Origin: an uncultured Aquabacterium sp.
Lineage (GTDB): Bacteria; Pseudomonadota; Gammaproteobacteria; Burkholderiales; Burkholderiaceae_C
Length of the DNA: 6,625 bases
Direction of reading: 5' to 3'
NCBI GenBank assembly: GCA_937923225.1
Contig: CALAKR010000343.1
Span: forward strand, 1-6,625
The translations under genes were made by a program, and so were the position numbers. The notes below the pieces were generated by a model, which was not told the DNA's origin, made no database searches, and worked only from the letters and a program-made list of their open reading frames with translations. Shown one piece after another: positions 1 through 5,419 of this stretch; position 1 is the first letter of the stretch; every line of letters begins with the position of its first letter.

Positions 1-155
1 GCGTCGATCTGGTCGTAGGCCTTGGCTTCGCCGCCGAACTTCTTGGACAGCACGGTTGCGATGGCAGCCGTCAGGGTGGTCTTGCCGTGGTCAACGTGAC
101 CGATGGTGCCCACGTTCACGTGCGGCTTGGTCCGTTCAAACTTGCCTTTTGCCAT
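1..155 (-). CDS. tuf: Elongation factor Tu (EF-Tu), N-terminal part, cut by the window edge
   Basis: EF-Tu is the GTPase that carries aminoacyl-tRNA to the ribosomal A site in the cytoplasm. The 51 complete codons begin [20 protein letters not shown], which is the near-invariant EF-Tu N-terminus. The P-loop (G1) motif GHVDHGKT lies at residues 19-26, with the phosphate-binding Lys25 and Thr26. The ATG at 153-155 is the expected start. A Shine-Dalgarno-like GGAG (complement of 163-166) lies 7 bases upstream. The remaining roughly 345 codons lie beyond position 1. The gene follows tRNA-Thr by 49 bases and is probably cotranscribed with the tRNAs, as in the E. coli tufB operon. Betaproteobacteria often carry two near-identical tuf copies. 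The tRNA neighbours identify this as the tufB-type locus, not the str-operon copy. Identity is essentially certain; which copy it is rests on context. Confidence 0.98.
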   Translation of the reverse strand, partial: MAKGKFERTKPHVNVGTIGHVDHGKTTLTAAIATVLSKKFGGEAKAYDQID

Positions 156-162
156 TTGCGCG

Positions 163-166
163 CTCC
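163..166 (-). promoter_or_regulatory. Ribosome binding site of tuf
   Basis: The minus strand reads GGAG followed by 7 bases and then the tuf ATG. This is a normal Shine-Dalgarno core and spacing, and it supports the start at 155. The whole leader between the tRNA-Thr 3' end (205) and the ATG is only 49 bases, with no promoter-like sequence visible in it. Translation of tuf therefore probably starts on RNA processed from the tRNA-tuf transcript. Confidence 0.7.
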
Positions 167-204
167 AGCGTTCTAAGAATGAGCCTGAGGGGATTTGAGA
201 GGTG

Positions 205-279
205 TGGTGCCCATGGGCAGGATCGAACTGCCGACCTCCCCCTTACCAAGGGGGTGCTCTACCACTGAGCCACATGGGC
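205..279 (-). tRNA. thrT: tRNA-Thr, anticodon GGT
   Basis: A complete 75-base cloverleaf folds on the minus strand. The acceptor stem pairs GCCCATG with CATGGGC, followed by discriminator A and an encoded CCA (complement of 205-207). The D stem is GCTC/GAGC. The anticodon stem is CCCCC/GGGGG around the loop TTGGTAA, which places GGT at positions 34-36. The T arm is GGCAG/CTGCC around TTCGATC. It reads threonine codons ACC and ACU. It lies 49 bases upstream of tuf, the same neighbour as thrT in the E. coli tufB operon; the symbol is given on that synteny. Confidence 0.97.
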
Positions 280-352
280 ATCGACACGGGTCTGGAAGCC
301 AACCGCGCTTAATGGCTTACGCCTGCGCTTGCATCCACACCACTGTCGACAC

Positions 353-376
353 GTCTACCCCGAAAATCGGGAAGAC
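353..376 (-). repeat. Stem-loop in the tRNA-Gly/tRNA-Thr spacer
   Basis: On the minus strand, bases 376-367 (GTCTTCCCGA) pair with 363-353 (TCGGGGTAGAC) across a TTT loop. This gives ten base pairs, one of them U-G, with a single bulged U. No run of U follows the 3' arm, so it does not look like a standard intrinsic terminator. Terminating here would also cut off tRNA-Thr and tuf. A processing or stability element, or a weak attenuator, are the possible roles; none is shown by sequence alone. Confidence 0.5.
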
Positions 377-380
377 CGCG

Positions 381-389
381 AGTTTAGCA
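381..389 (-). promoter_or_regulatory. Weak candidate internal promoter (extended -10) before tRNA-Thr/tuf
   Basis: The minus strand reads TGC followed by TAAACT, which resembles an extended -10 element (TGnTATAAT). No good -35 hexamer is found 16 to 18 bases upstream; the candidates are GTTCTG, GGTTCT and CGGTTC. A start about 7 bases downstream would place the stem-loop at 353-376 at the 5' end of the transcript. It is listed only because an extra promoter for tRNA-Thr-tuf is plausible. Confidence 0.2.
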
Positions 390-414
390 CGCGAACCATG
401 ACAGAACCGCGACC

Positions 415-488
415 TGGAGCGGGAGACGGGAATCGAACCCGCGTCATTAGCTTGGAAGGCTAAGGTTCTACCATTGAACTACTCCCGC
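415..488 (-). tRNA. glyT: tRNA-Gly, anticodon TCC
   Basis: A 74-base cloverleaf is encoded on the minus strand. The acceptor stem pairs GCGGGAG with CTCCCGC, with discriminator T and an encoded CCA (complement of 415-417). The D stem is GTTC/GAAC. The anticodon stem is TTAGC/GCTAA around CTTCCAA, giving anticodon TCC. The T arm is GCGGG/CCCGT around TTCGATT, closed by one G-U pair. It reads GGA and GGG glycine codons. It lies between tRNA-Tyr and tRNA-Thr, as glyT does in E. coli; the symbol rests on that synteny. Confidence 0.97.
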
Positions 489-527
489 CCGGGAGCCATT
501 CATGATCACACGATCACGTGTCTTGCC

Positions 528-613
528 TGGTGGAGGGGACAGGATTCGAACCTGTGTACGCATAAGCGGGCAGATTTACAGTCTGCTGCCTTTAACCACT
601 CGGCCACCCCTCC
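528..613 (-). tRNA. tyrU: tRNA-Tyr, anticodon GTA
   Basis: An 86-base class II tRNA with a long variable arm is encoded on the minus strand. The acceptor stem pairs GGAGGGG with CCCCTCC, with discriminator A and an encoded CCA (complement of 528-530). The anticodon stem is GCAGA/TCTGC around CTGTAAA, placing GTA at 34-36. The T arm is ACAGG/CCTGT around TTCGAAT. It reads UAU and UAC. It is the first tRNA of the tRNA-tuf operon here, only 6 to 7 bases downstream of the predicted transcription start. The symbol tyrU follows the E. coli tufB operon. Confidence 0.97.
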
Positions 614-625
614 GGCAAGCCCTAG

Positions 626-655
626 ATATTAGCACAGGATTTGGCGCGCAATCAA
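626..655 (-). promoter_or_regulatory. Sigma-70-like promoter of the tRNA-Tyr-Gly-Thr-tuf operon
   Basis: On the minus strand TTGATT (complement of 650-655) and TAATAT (complement of 626-631) are separated by 18 bases. They match the -35 consensus at four of six and the -10 consensus at five of six positions. The expected start near 619 is just upstream of tRNA-Tyr at 613. The -35 hexamer lies in the loop of the inverted repeat at 639-668, which could affect access by RNA polymerase or by a regulator. Assignment is from motif match and position only. Confidence 0.6.
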
Positions 656-668
656 GGAAGCGCCAAAT
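639..668 (-). repeat. Perfect 9-bp inverted repeat between the polysaccharide and tRNA-tuf operons
   Basis: The arms 639-647 (ATTTGGCGC) and 660-668 (GCGCCAAAT) are exact reverse complements separated by 12 bases. The repeat begins 10 bases beyond the stop codon of the membrane acyltransferase gene. It could act in RNA as a terminator-like or 3'-protecting hairpin for the polysaccharide transcript, although no U-tract follows the second arm. It could equally act in DNA as an operator over the tRNA operon promoter. Confidence 0.55.
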
Positions 669-677
669 TTGTGCACA

Positions 678-1733
678 TCACGCCGCTGCGGTGTGCGGCG
701 CAGGCCGGGGGCGCCTGAGCATGGGCGCCTCCACCAGGTGCCACGAGAGCCAGGCCAGCGCCACGACCAGGCCCAGCACCAGGGCCAGGCCGCCCCAGGG
801 GCTGGCCTGGAACACGCCGAAGTGCACCAGCAGCTGGATCAGGGGAAAGTGCAGGATGTATATCCCGTAGGACAGATCGCCATGACGCGTGGCATTGCCC
901 AGCCACGGCAAGCCGAAGGCGGCGTAGAACACTGCCCCGGCCAGGGCCAGCGGGAACAGGTAGTTCAGCTCGAAAGCCAGCGCCAGGCCCAGCAGAACCA
1001 CGCTGACCGCCCCCAGCGGCCAGCCCCGGGCCTTCAAACGCTCGCGCTCGTAGTAGCACCAGGCGCCGGGCAGGAAAAACATCAGCCAGCCAGGCATCTG
1101 CTTGGCCAGCTCGATGTACACGCCACGGCCGGTGGCCTCACCCAGGGCCGTGAAACCGCCCCACCACAGGCAGGCCAGCACAAAGCCCAGGCCCAGCACG
1201 GCGTGGTGCCCCAGCCGGCGCACCAGCCACACGAACAAGGGCACCACCATGTAGAACATCAGCTCGACCTTGATCGTCCACAGTGCGCCATTGACGGCCG
1301 TGTACGGCTGCCCCTCGAACACACCGGGCAGCGTGGGCTGGATGAAGTTGAGGAAGATCAGGTTGCCCCAAAGGTAGCGCCAGGTGTCGCTGTGCTGCCA
1401 ATAGTCGGACCAGGCCAGGGTGCTCACCCACGCCCCCATCAGCACACTGAGCACGATCACCACGGCATAGGCCGGCACGATGCGGCGCAGGCGCTTGTCG
1501 ACGTAGCGGCCCAGGCGCGGGGTCTGCTCGTAGCTCTGGAAGACCAGGTAGCCGCTGATGATGAAGAAGGTGCACAGGGCCACCCGCGCATCCAGCCAGT
1601 GCAGCCAGGCCAGCGCAGGCTCGGCCGTGAGGTCGTGGATGTGCAGAGCCATCACGCCCGAGGCGGCCAGCAGGCGCAGCACATCGAAGTTGTTGTGGTG
1701 CCGGGTGGGCAGGGTTGCAGGGGTACGGCTCAT
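678..1733 (-). CDS. OafA-type integral-membrane acyltransferase (acyltransferase-3 family)
   Basis: This 351-residue multi-pass membrane protein belongs to the acyltransferase-3 (OafA/NodX/YrhL) family, whose members move acyl groups, usually acetyl, to extracytoplasmic sugars. Visible hallmarks are: the first helix with R20 and H31 in the R-X10-H spacing required in characterised members; FFIISGYL at about 56-63; an RLRR motif at 81-84 in the following loop; ALWTIKVELMFY at 150-161, matching the family's LWSLSVEEQFY block with Glu157 kept; and LSYGIYILHFPL at 287-298. The C-terminus ends shortly after a final helix, so there is no SGNH domain, and the length is normal for the single-domain form. 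The ATG at 1731-1733 lies 13 bases after the flippase stop, with a GAGG overlapping that stop as the likely ribosome site. As the last gene of the cluster it probably O-acylates the polysaccharide or its repeat unit. Acyl group and sugar cannot be told from sequence. Confidence 0.9.
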   Translation of the reverse strand: MSRTPATLPTRHHNNFDVLRLLAASGVMALHIHDLTAEPALAWLHWLDARVALCTFFIISGYLVFQSYEQTPRLGRYVDKRLRRIVPAYAVVIVLSVLMGAWVSTLAWSDYWQHSDTWRYLWGNLIFLNFIQPTLPGVFEGQPYTAVNGALWTIKVELMFYMVVPLFVWLVRRLGHHAVLGLGFVLACLWWGGFTALGEATGRGVYIELAKQMPGWLMFFLPGAWCYYERERLKARGWPLGAVSVVLLGLALAFELNYLFPLALAGAVFYAAFGLPWLGNATRHGDLSYGIYILHFPLIQLLVHFGVFQASPWGGLALVLGLVVALAWLSWHLVEAPMLRRPRPAPHTAAA

Positions 1734-1746
1734 GCGGAGGGCGGCC

Positions 1747-3177
1747 TCAGGCGGCGCTCAAAGGCTTCCAGGGCTTGAGGACAAGGGCCAGCAGCAGCAG
1801 GCTGATGGCGCCGGCGGCCGTGGCCCAGGCCAGTTGCCACCACGGCAGGGGCGGCAAGCCCGGCGCCACCACCATGCCAGCCAGCGCCAGCAGGGCGGCG
1901 CTGCCAGCCAAATGCGGCCACAGCGGCACCCGCCCCCACAGGCCGCTGCGCCACCACAGCAGGCCGCCATTGACGACGATGCCCAGCAGCAGGGCTGCGG
2001 CCATGCCCTGCACGCCGAAGGCCCAGGCCAGCAGGGGCAGGCTCAGCGCCTGCGCCAGGCCGCCGGCCAGCTCGCATTCGAAGGGCAGGCGGGTGTTGCC
2101 TGCCGCATGGTTGTAGCGGCCCAGCAGCAGGTTCCAGCTGGCCACGACCAGGCTCACGGCGTACCAGGCCAGCACGGGGCTGAGCACCTCTGCCCCATGG
2201 ACGCGTGGGAACAGCAGTGCCACCAGCGCCTGCGTGGACAGCAGCAGGCCCACAGCCGCCGGGCACGACACGGTGGTGACCAGGGCCAGCCCCTGGCGCA
2301 GCACCGCCAGGCGCTCGGCGCCGGCGGCATGCCGGCTCATCAGGCCCAGCAGCACCTGGTTGACGGCCATCAGCGCCAGCAGCGGCAGGTTGACCAGCTT
2401 GCGCGCCAGGTTGAGCACGGTCACGACGCCATCGCCCAGGTAAGAGGCGACGATGCGCTCGAGCAGCATCAGCCCCTGCCCGACACCCGCGCTGCCCAGC
2501 AGCGGCGCCAGGCGCACGGCCAACGCCTTGAGGCTGGCCAGATGCGGGCGGCAATCAGCCCACGTCAGGCCCTGGCGGCGCATGGATGGCCACAGCAGCA
2601 GGCCCATCGCCGCGCCACCCGCCACGAAGCACCAGGCCAGGCCGACCTCGGTGGTGGCCTGGCGCGCCCAGGCCATGTAGGCCACGGCCGGCAGGTTGTA
2701 GAGCAGCGAGCCCAGGCCCGCCAGCACGAAGCGTCCGCGCGCCTGCAAGGGCACGCTCCACAGCGCATGCAGCCACATGCCGGGCACGCTCCAGGCCAGC
2801 AGGCGCAGGACGTGTTCGGTGGTGGCGCGCTGCTCCGGCGAGAGGCCGGGGCCCACGACCCAGACCCACAGCGGCGCGCCCAGGCTGAGCACCACGGCCA
2901 GCCCCAGGCCCACCAGGCCCAACGAGGCCGTCATGCGCGACAGCCATTGGGATTGCGCCTCCCCTGGTCGCAAGGCCTGCCACAGCGCCAGCCCAGCCGA
3001 CGAGATCACGCCGCCACCCAGCACCGTGCGGATGGCCTCGGGCAGGAACATCGCGATCAGGAAGGCATCCGCGCGGGCACCGGCCCCCCAGTTGGCCACC
3101 AGCAGCCACTCGCGCGCCAGGCCGGCGGCCAGGCCCGTGACGGTGACCATGGCGAGCAGGCCGGCAGCACCCAGCAT
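1747..3177 (-). CDS. MurJ/Wzx-like lipid-linked oligosaccharide flippase (MOP superfamily)
   Basis: This 476-residue, very hydrophobic protein looks like a MurJ/MviN-type flippase. It would move undecaprenyl-pyrophosphate-linked sugars from the cytoplasmic to the periplasmic face of the inner membrane. The N-terminal block (roughly residues 15-60), with AREW, ADAF and FLPEAIR, aligns by eye with the MurJ pattern SRVLGFVRD...TDAF...LPNLLRR. It keeps an Arg at 22, Asp at 37 and Arg at 50. The segment NLARKLVNLPLLAL near 256-269, with Arg259, matches the YADRL region of MurJ helix 8. The Arg of the SRxxG motif in helix 1 is replaced by Leu16. The protein is slightly shorter than E. coli MurJ (511 residues). 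Its position between polymerase and acyltransferase genes suggests it serves this polysaccharide, not peptidoglycan lipid II; that is inference. The ATG lies 17 bases after the upstream stop and has only a weak GAGCGGGG ribosome site, suggesting coupling. Confidence 0.82.
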   Translation of the reverse strand: MLGAAGLLAMVTVTGLAAGLAREWLLVANWGAGARADAFLIAMFLPEAIRTVLGGGVISSAGLALWQALRPGEAQSQWLSRMTASLGLVGLGLAVVLSLGAPLWVWVVGPGLSPEQRATTEHVLRLLAWSVPGMWLHALWSVPLQARGRFVLAGLGSLLYNLPAVAYMAWARQATTEVGLAWCFVAGGAAMGLLLWPSMRRQGLTWADCRPHLASLKALAVRLAPLLGSAGVGQGLMLLERIVASYLGDGVVTVLNLARKLVNLPLLALMAVNQVLLGLMSRHAAGAERLAVLRQGLALVTTVSCPAAVGLLLSTQALVALLFPRVHGAEVLSPVLAWYAVSLVVASWNLLLGRYNHAAGNTRLPFECELAGGLAQALSLPLLAWAFGVQGMAAALLLGIVVNGGLLWWRSGLWGRVPLWPHLAGSAALLALAGMVVAPGLPPLPWWQLAWATAAGAISLLLLALVLKPWKPLSAA

Positions 3178-3194
3178 GGTGTCGCGCGCCCCGC

Positions 3195-4016
3195 TCAGTG
3201 CAGCAAGGTGAACAGGCCCTTGCCGCCCACCTTGTAGTTCAGGCCGCGCACCCGCGTGCCCACGGGCTTGGCACCCTGCCCGGCCACGATCACGTAGGGC
3301 TCGATCTTCTTGGAGACCACGCAGTTGGCCGAGACCACGGCCCCCTCGCCCACGTGCGCGCCCATCAGGATCATCGCGCGCGAGGTGATCCAGGCATAGT
3401 CCTCAATGCGGATGGGCGCGGAGACGGACCAGAACTCGGGCGCTTCCAGATCGTGCCCTCCTCCGACGATCAGCACGTGCGACGCGATGGTGACATGGTT
3501 GCCAATGACCAGCCCCGAACGAGCGTCGATCTGGCAGTGCCAGCCGATGCAGGTGTCGTCACCGATGGTCAGGCTCTCGATGCCAATGACCTCGGTGTGG
3601 CGCCACACGGCCGACCCCTTGCCGATCTTGGCGCCGCCCAGGCGCAGCCAGGCCAGACGCACGGTGTGGCTGGGGATCTTGTTGATGAGGATGTTGTAGA
3701 GCAGCTCCCACATGCGGCGGCAACGGTCCACGAAGGTGGGCCAGTTCTTGCCGTAGGCGGGCAGCAGCTTGCCGGGCAGTTCGTCGCGCAGCACGGCAAA
3801 AAATCGTCTGGCCAGCGGGTGCTTGATGCGTTTCTCGATGTCCAGGCAACAGATGTGGGTGACCACGCCCTCACGGCTGGGCGATTCGAAGGCCACATCG
3901 TGGGCCAGCATCCAGTCGTAGGCCTCGGCCAGAGCTTCGGGTGTGGTGTTCAGGCGCGTGGCGTAGTCGGGCAGGCGCTCACGCAGACCGGTGCTGTGCT
4001 GGATGCGGTGTTTCAT
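3195..4016 (-). CDS. Left-handed beta-helix (hexapeptide-repeat) acyltransferase, WcaF-like, with N-terminal extension
   Basis: This 273-residue cytoplasmic protein has a C-terminal trimeric LbH acyltransferase domain, a family that uses acetyl-CoA to O-acetylate sugars (WcaF, maltose acetyltransferase and Vat relatives). The fold starts at about 114 with IPSHTVRLAWLRLGGAKIGKG, typical of WcaF-like enzymes. Hexapeptide turns follow (IGDDTCIGWHCQI, GLVIGNHVTIASHV), then GGGHD with the probable catalytic His188, and further repeats (MGAHVGEGAVVSANCVVSKKI). About 113 residues precede this. They are largely helical, with a CC pair at 57-58, and are not part of the usual WcaF architecture. The ATG at 4014-4016 overlaps the TGA of the upstream gene (ATGA), so translation is probably coupled. 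The same frame stays open to 4334, but that part lies inside the upstream gene and has no family-like sequence. It probably acetylates a precursor sugar of this polysaccharide; substrate unknown. Confidence 0.88.
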   Translation of the reverse strand: MKHRIQHSTGLRERLPDYATRLNTTPEALAEAYDWMLAHDVAFESPSREGVVTHICCLDIEKRIKHPLARRFFAVLRDELPGKLLPAYGKNWPTFVDRCRRMWELLYNILINKIPSHTVRLAWLRLGGAKIGKGSAVWRHTEVIGIESLTIGDDTCIGWHCQIDARSGLVIGNHVTIASHVLIVGGGHDLEAPEFWSVSAPIRIEDYAWITSRAMILMGAHVGEGAVVSANCVVSKKIEPYVIVAGQGAKPVGTRVRGLNYKVGGKGLFTLLH

Positions 4017-5419
4017 GGGCGGATCACAGGGCGATTCGTGAGCGGCTTGACCACGTCCATCGGGGCTGGCCGGGGCGCGCGCGCCAGCATCAGCCCCATG
4101 GCCAGGATCAGCCAGAACAGCGAGATCAGCACCTGGGTGAAGCTGAAGTAGTGGTCGATGAAGCCCGTGGCCAGGGATGCCAGCACGGTGCCCGTGGTGG
4201 CGATGCGCAAGGCGTTGTGCGGGCCAACGTGGCGAAAATCGCCGGGCAGGCGCACCTCGCGCCACCAGGCCAGTGTGACCGCGATGAACAGCAGCATGCC
4301 GGGCAGGCCCAGTTTGAACCAGTAGTTCAGCCACAGGTTGGAGATGCCGTAGATGCCTTTTTCCGGCACGCTGGCAGGCGTCTCGGCCTTGAAACCCAGG
4401 CCAAGCGGGTAGCGCGCAGCGTTGATCGGGAAGTGCGTGTACTCGTCAAAGCGCACGCCGGTGCTCACATCGTTGGACGAGAACAGCGACGCGAAGCGTT
4501 TCTGCGCGGGCGGATAGACCAGGAGCAGGCTCACGGCCAGCAAGATGGCAAGAACCAGGCCACGCCCTGCGTAAGGCGTTTTGCGCCAGGCCAGCCAGGC
4601 CACGAACACGCCCAGGCACAGCAGCGCGCCACGCGAGCCGCTGAACACGATCCCCGCCGTGCCCGCCACGAACACGAAGGCGCCCAGCACGCGCCGCCAG
4701 CCTTGGTTGGCCACGGCATAGAACACCCCCAAGGGCGCTGCGAGCAGCAATGCCGCCCCCGTGGAATTGGGGTGGATCCATGGCGACGGCATGCGACCAG
4801 GATCCGCGTAGAAGATGTCCTTGATGACTTCGGGATTCGGGTAGCGCAAGGTCGCGAGAAAAGCCGTCATGCGCGTGGGATCGCGGCTGATGGCAAAAAA
4901 GCCCAGCGCAATCACCAGCAACGCGGCAAATCCCAGCAGCAGCGCGAGCATCAGGCGATCACGGGTTTTGTCGTCACGCACCAGCAACGGCAGCAGGAAC
5001 ACCGGCGAGAGGTTGAGCACCCAGCGCGCCCAGTTCAGCGGGCCGATGCCATCGCCCTCCGGCCGCAGTTGCCCCGCCACCATGGGCACCAGCGCCCACA
5101 GGGCCAGCCAGCCCAGCAACCGCTCCGGCCGACCGCGGGGCCAGGCCGGCAGGCGGCCACCCAGCCACTGAATGGCCACACCGGCCCAGGTCAGCACCAG
5201 CAAGGCCTCAGGCAGTGGCAGGGGACCGGCCTTCATCCAGGGCACGGCTGGTGCCAGCAGTGCAAACAACAGCAGTCCCCGCAGCGGCTGGCTGACGATG
5301 GCCACAGCCACCGCTGCACCCACCACAGCCACCATCATCAGGGGTGCACCGCCGAACACCATCAGCGCGCCGAACAGCAGGGGCAGCCCCACCGGCAGCA
5401 GCATGGCGCCGCGGGTCAC
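4013..5419 (-). CDS. O-antigen ligase/polymerase family membrane protein (Wzy/WaaL-like)
   Basis: This 468-residue multi-pass membrane protein has the features of the O-antigen ligase/Wzy polymerase superfamily. These enzymes join lipid-linked sugar repeats to one another or to lipid A core on the periplasmic face. Visible features are a string of hydrophobic helices, a large central loop from about 178 to 220 ending in the family-like WIHPNSTG, the SGSRGA signature at 260-265 with Arg263, and a second periplasmic loop around 305-365. That loop holds GLGF and NLWLNYWFKLGLPG. The GTG start at 5417-5419 overlaps the previous TGA (GTGA). A strong AGGAGGT (complement of 5423-5429) lies just upstream and favours this start over the ATG five codons later. 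A flippase and a glycosyltransferase in the same operon favour a polymerase role, but a ligase cannot be excluded because the families share these motifs. Confidence 0.88.
   Translation of the reverse strand: MTRGAMLLPVGLPLLFGALMVFGGAPLMMVAVVGAAVAVAIVSQPLRGLLLFALLAPAVPWMKAGPLPLPEALLVLTWAGVAIQWLGGRLPAWPRGRPERLLGWLALWALVPMVAGQLRPEGDGIGPLNWARWVLNLSPVFLLPLLVRDDKTRDRLMLALLLGFAALLVIALGFFAISRDPTRMTAFLATLRYPNPEVIKDIFYADPGRMPSPWIHPNSTGAALLLAAPLGVFYAVANQGWRRVLGAFVFVAGTAGIVFSGSRGALLCLGVFVAWLAWRKTPYAGRGLVLAILLAVSLLLVYPPAQKRFASLFSSNDVSTGVRFDEYTHFPINAARYPLGLGFKAETPASVPEKGIYGISNLWLNYWFKLGLPGMLLFIAVTLAWWREVRLPGDFRHVGPHNALRIATTGTVLASLATGFIDHYFSFTQVLISLFWLILAMGLMLARAPRPAPMDVVKPLTNRPVIRP

Larger units (their letters stand above)
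280..414 (-). other. 135-base tRNA-Gly/tRNA-Thr spacer with no gene
   Basis: This spacer is unusually long for this cluster; the tRNA-Tyr/tRNA-Gly gap is only 39 bases. No plausible coding sequence is visible in either strand. It holds a strong stem-loop at 353-376, a weak promoter-like TGC-TAAACT element at 381-389, and an 8-base direct repeat TCGACACG at 281-288 and 346-353 (plus-strand sequence). The spacer must be removed by RNase processing if the tRNAs and tuf are made as one transcript. Confidence 0.6.

Noticed and set aside
281..353. 8-base direct repeat TCGACACG in the tRNA-Gly/tRNA-Thr spacer as an attachment-site pair
   Set aside because: It is too short, it flanks only 57 bases, and no integrase or mobile gene is nearby. 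It is probably chance.
205..613. tRNA genes as an integration site for a genomic island
   Set aside because: All three tRNAs are complete with encoded CCA. I see no duplicated tRNA 3' end, integrase or abrupt composition change in the window.
639..668. Intrinsic terminator for the polysaccharide operon
   Set aside because: The stem is good, but the loop is 12 bases and the second arm is followed by CCTGTGCTAAT, with no U-tract. It is kept as an inverted repeat only.
669..1778. Plus-strand open frame (369 codons) opposite the membrane acyltransferase
   Set aside because: Same shadow composition, and it covers a minus-strand gene with R-X10-H, FFxxSGY and LSYxIYxxH motifs.
1558..3237. Long open frame on the plus strand (559 codons) across the flippase gene
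   Set aside because: Its product is dominated by Gln, His, Ala, Gly and Arg with no domain pattern, as expected for the antisense of a high-GC membrane-protein gene. The minus-strand frame has clear family motifs.
4017..4334. Longer N-terminus for the hexapeptide acyltransferase (106 extra codons)
   Set aside because: The extension lies wholly within the ligase/polymerase coding sequence and is rich in Ala, Arg and His without structure-like pattern. The ATGA overlap at 4013-4016 is the natural start.
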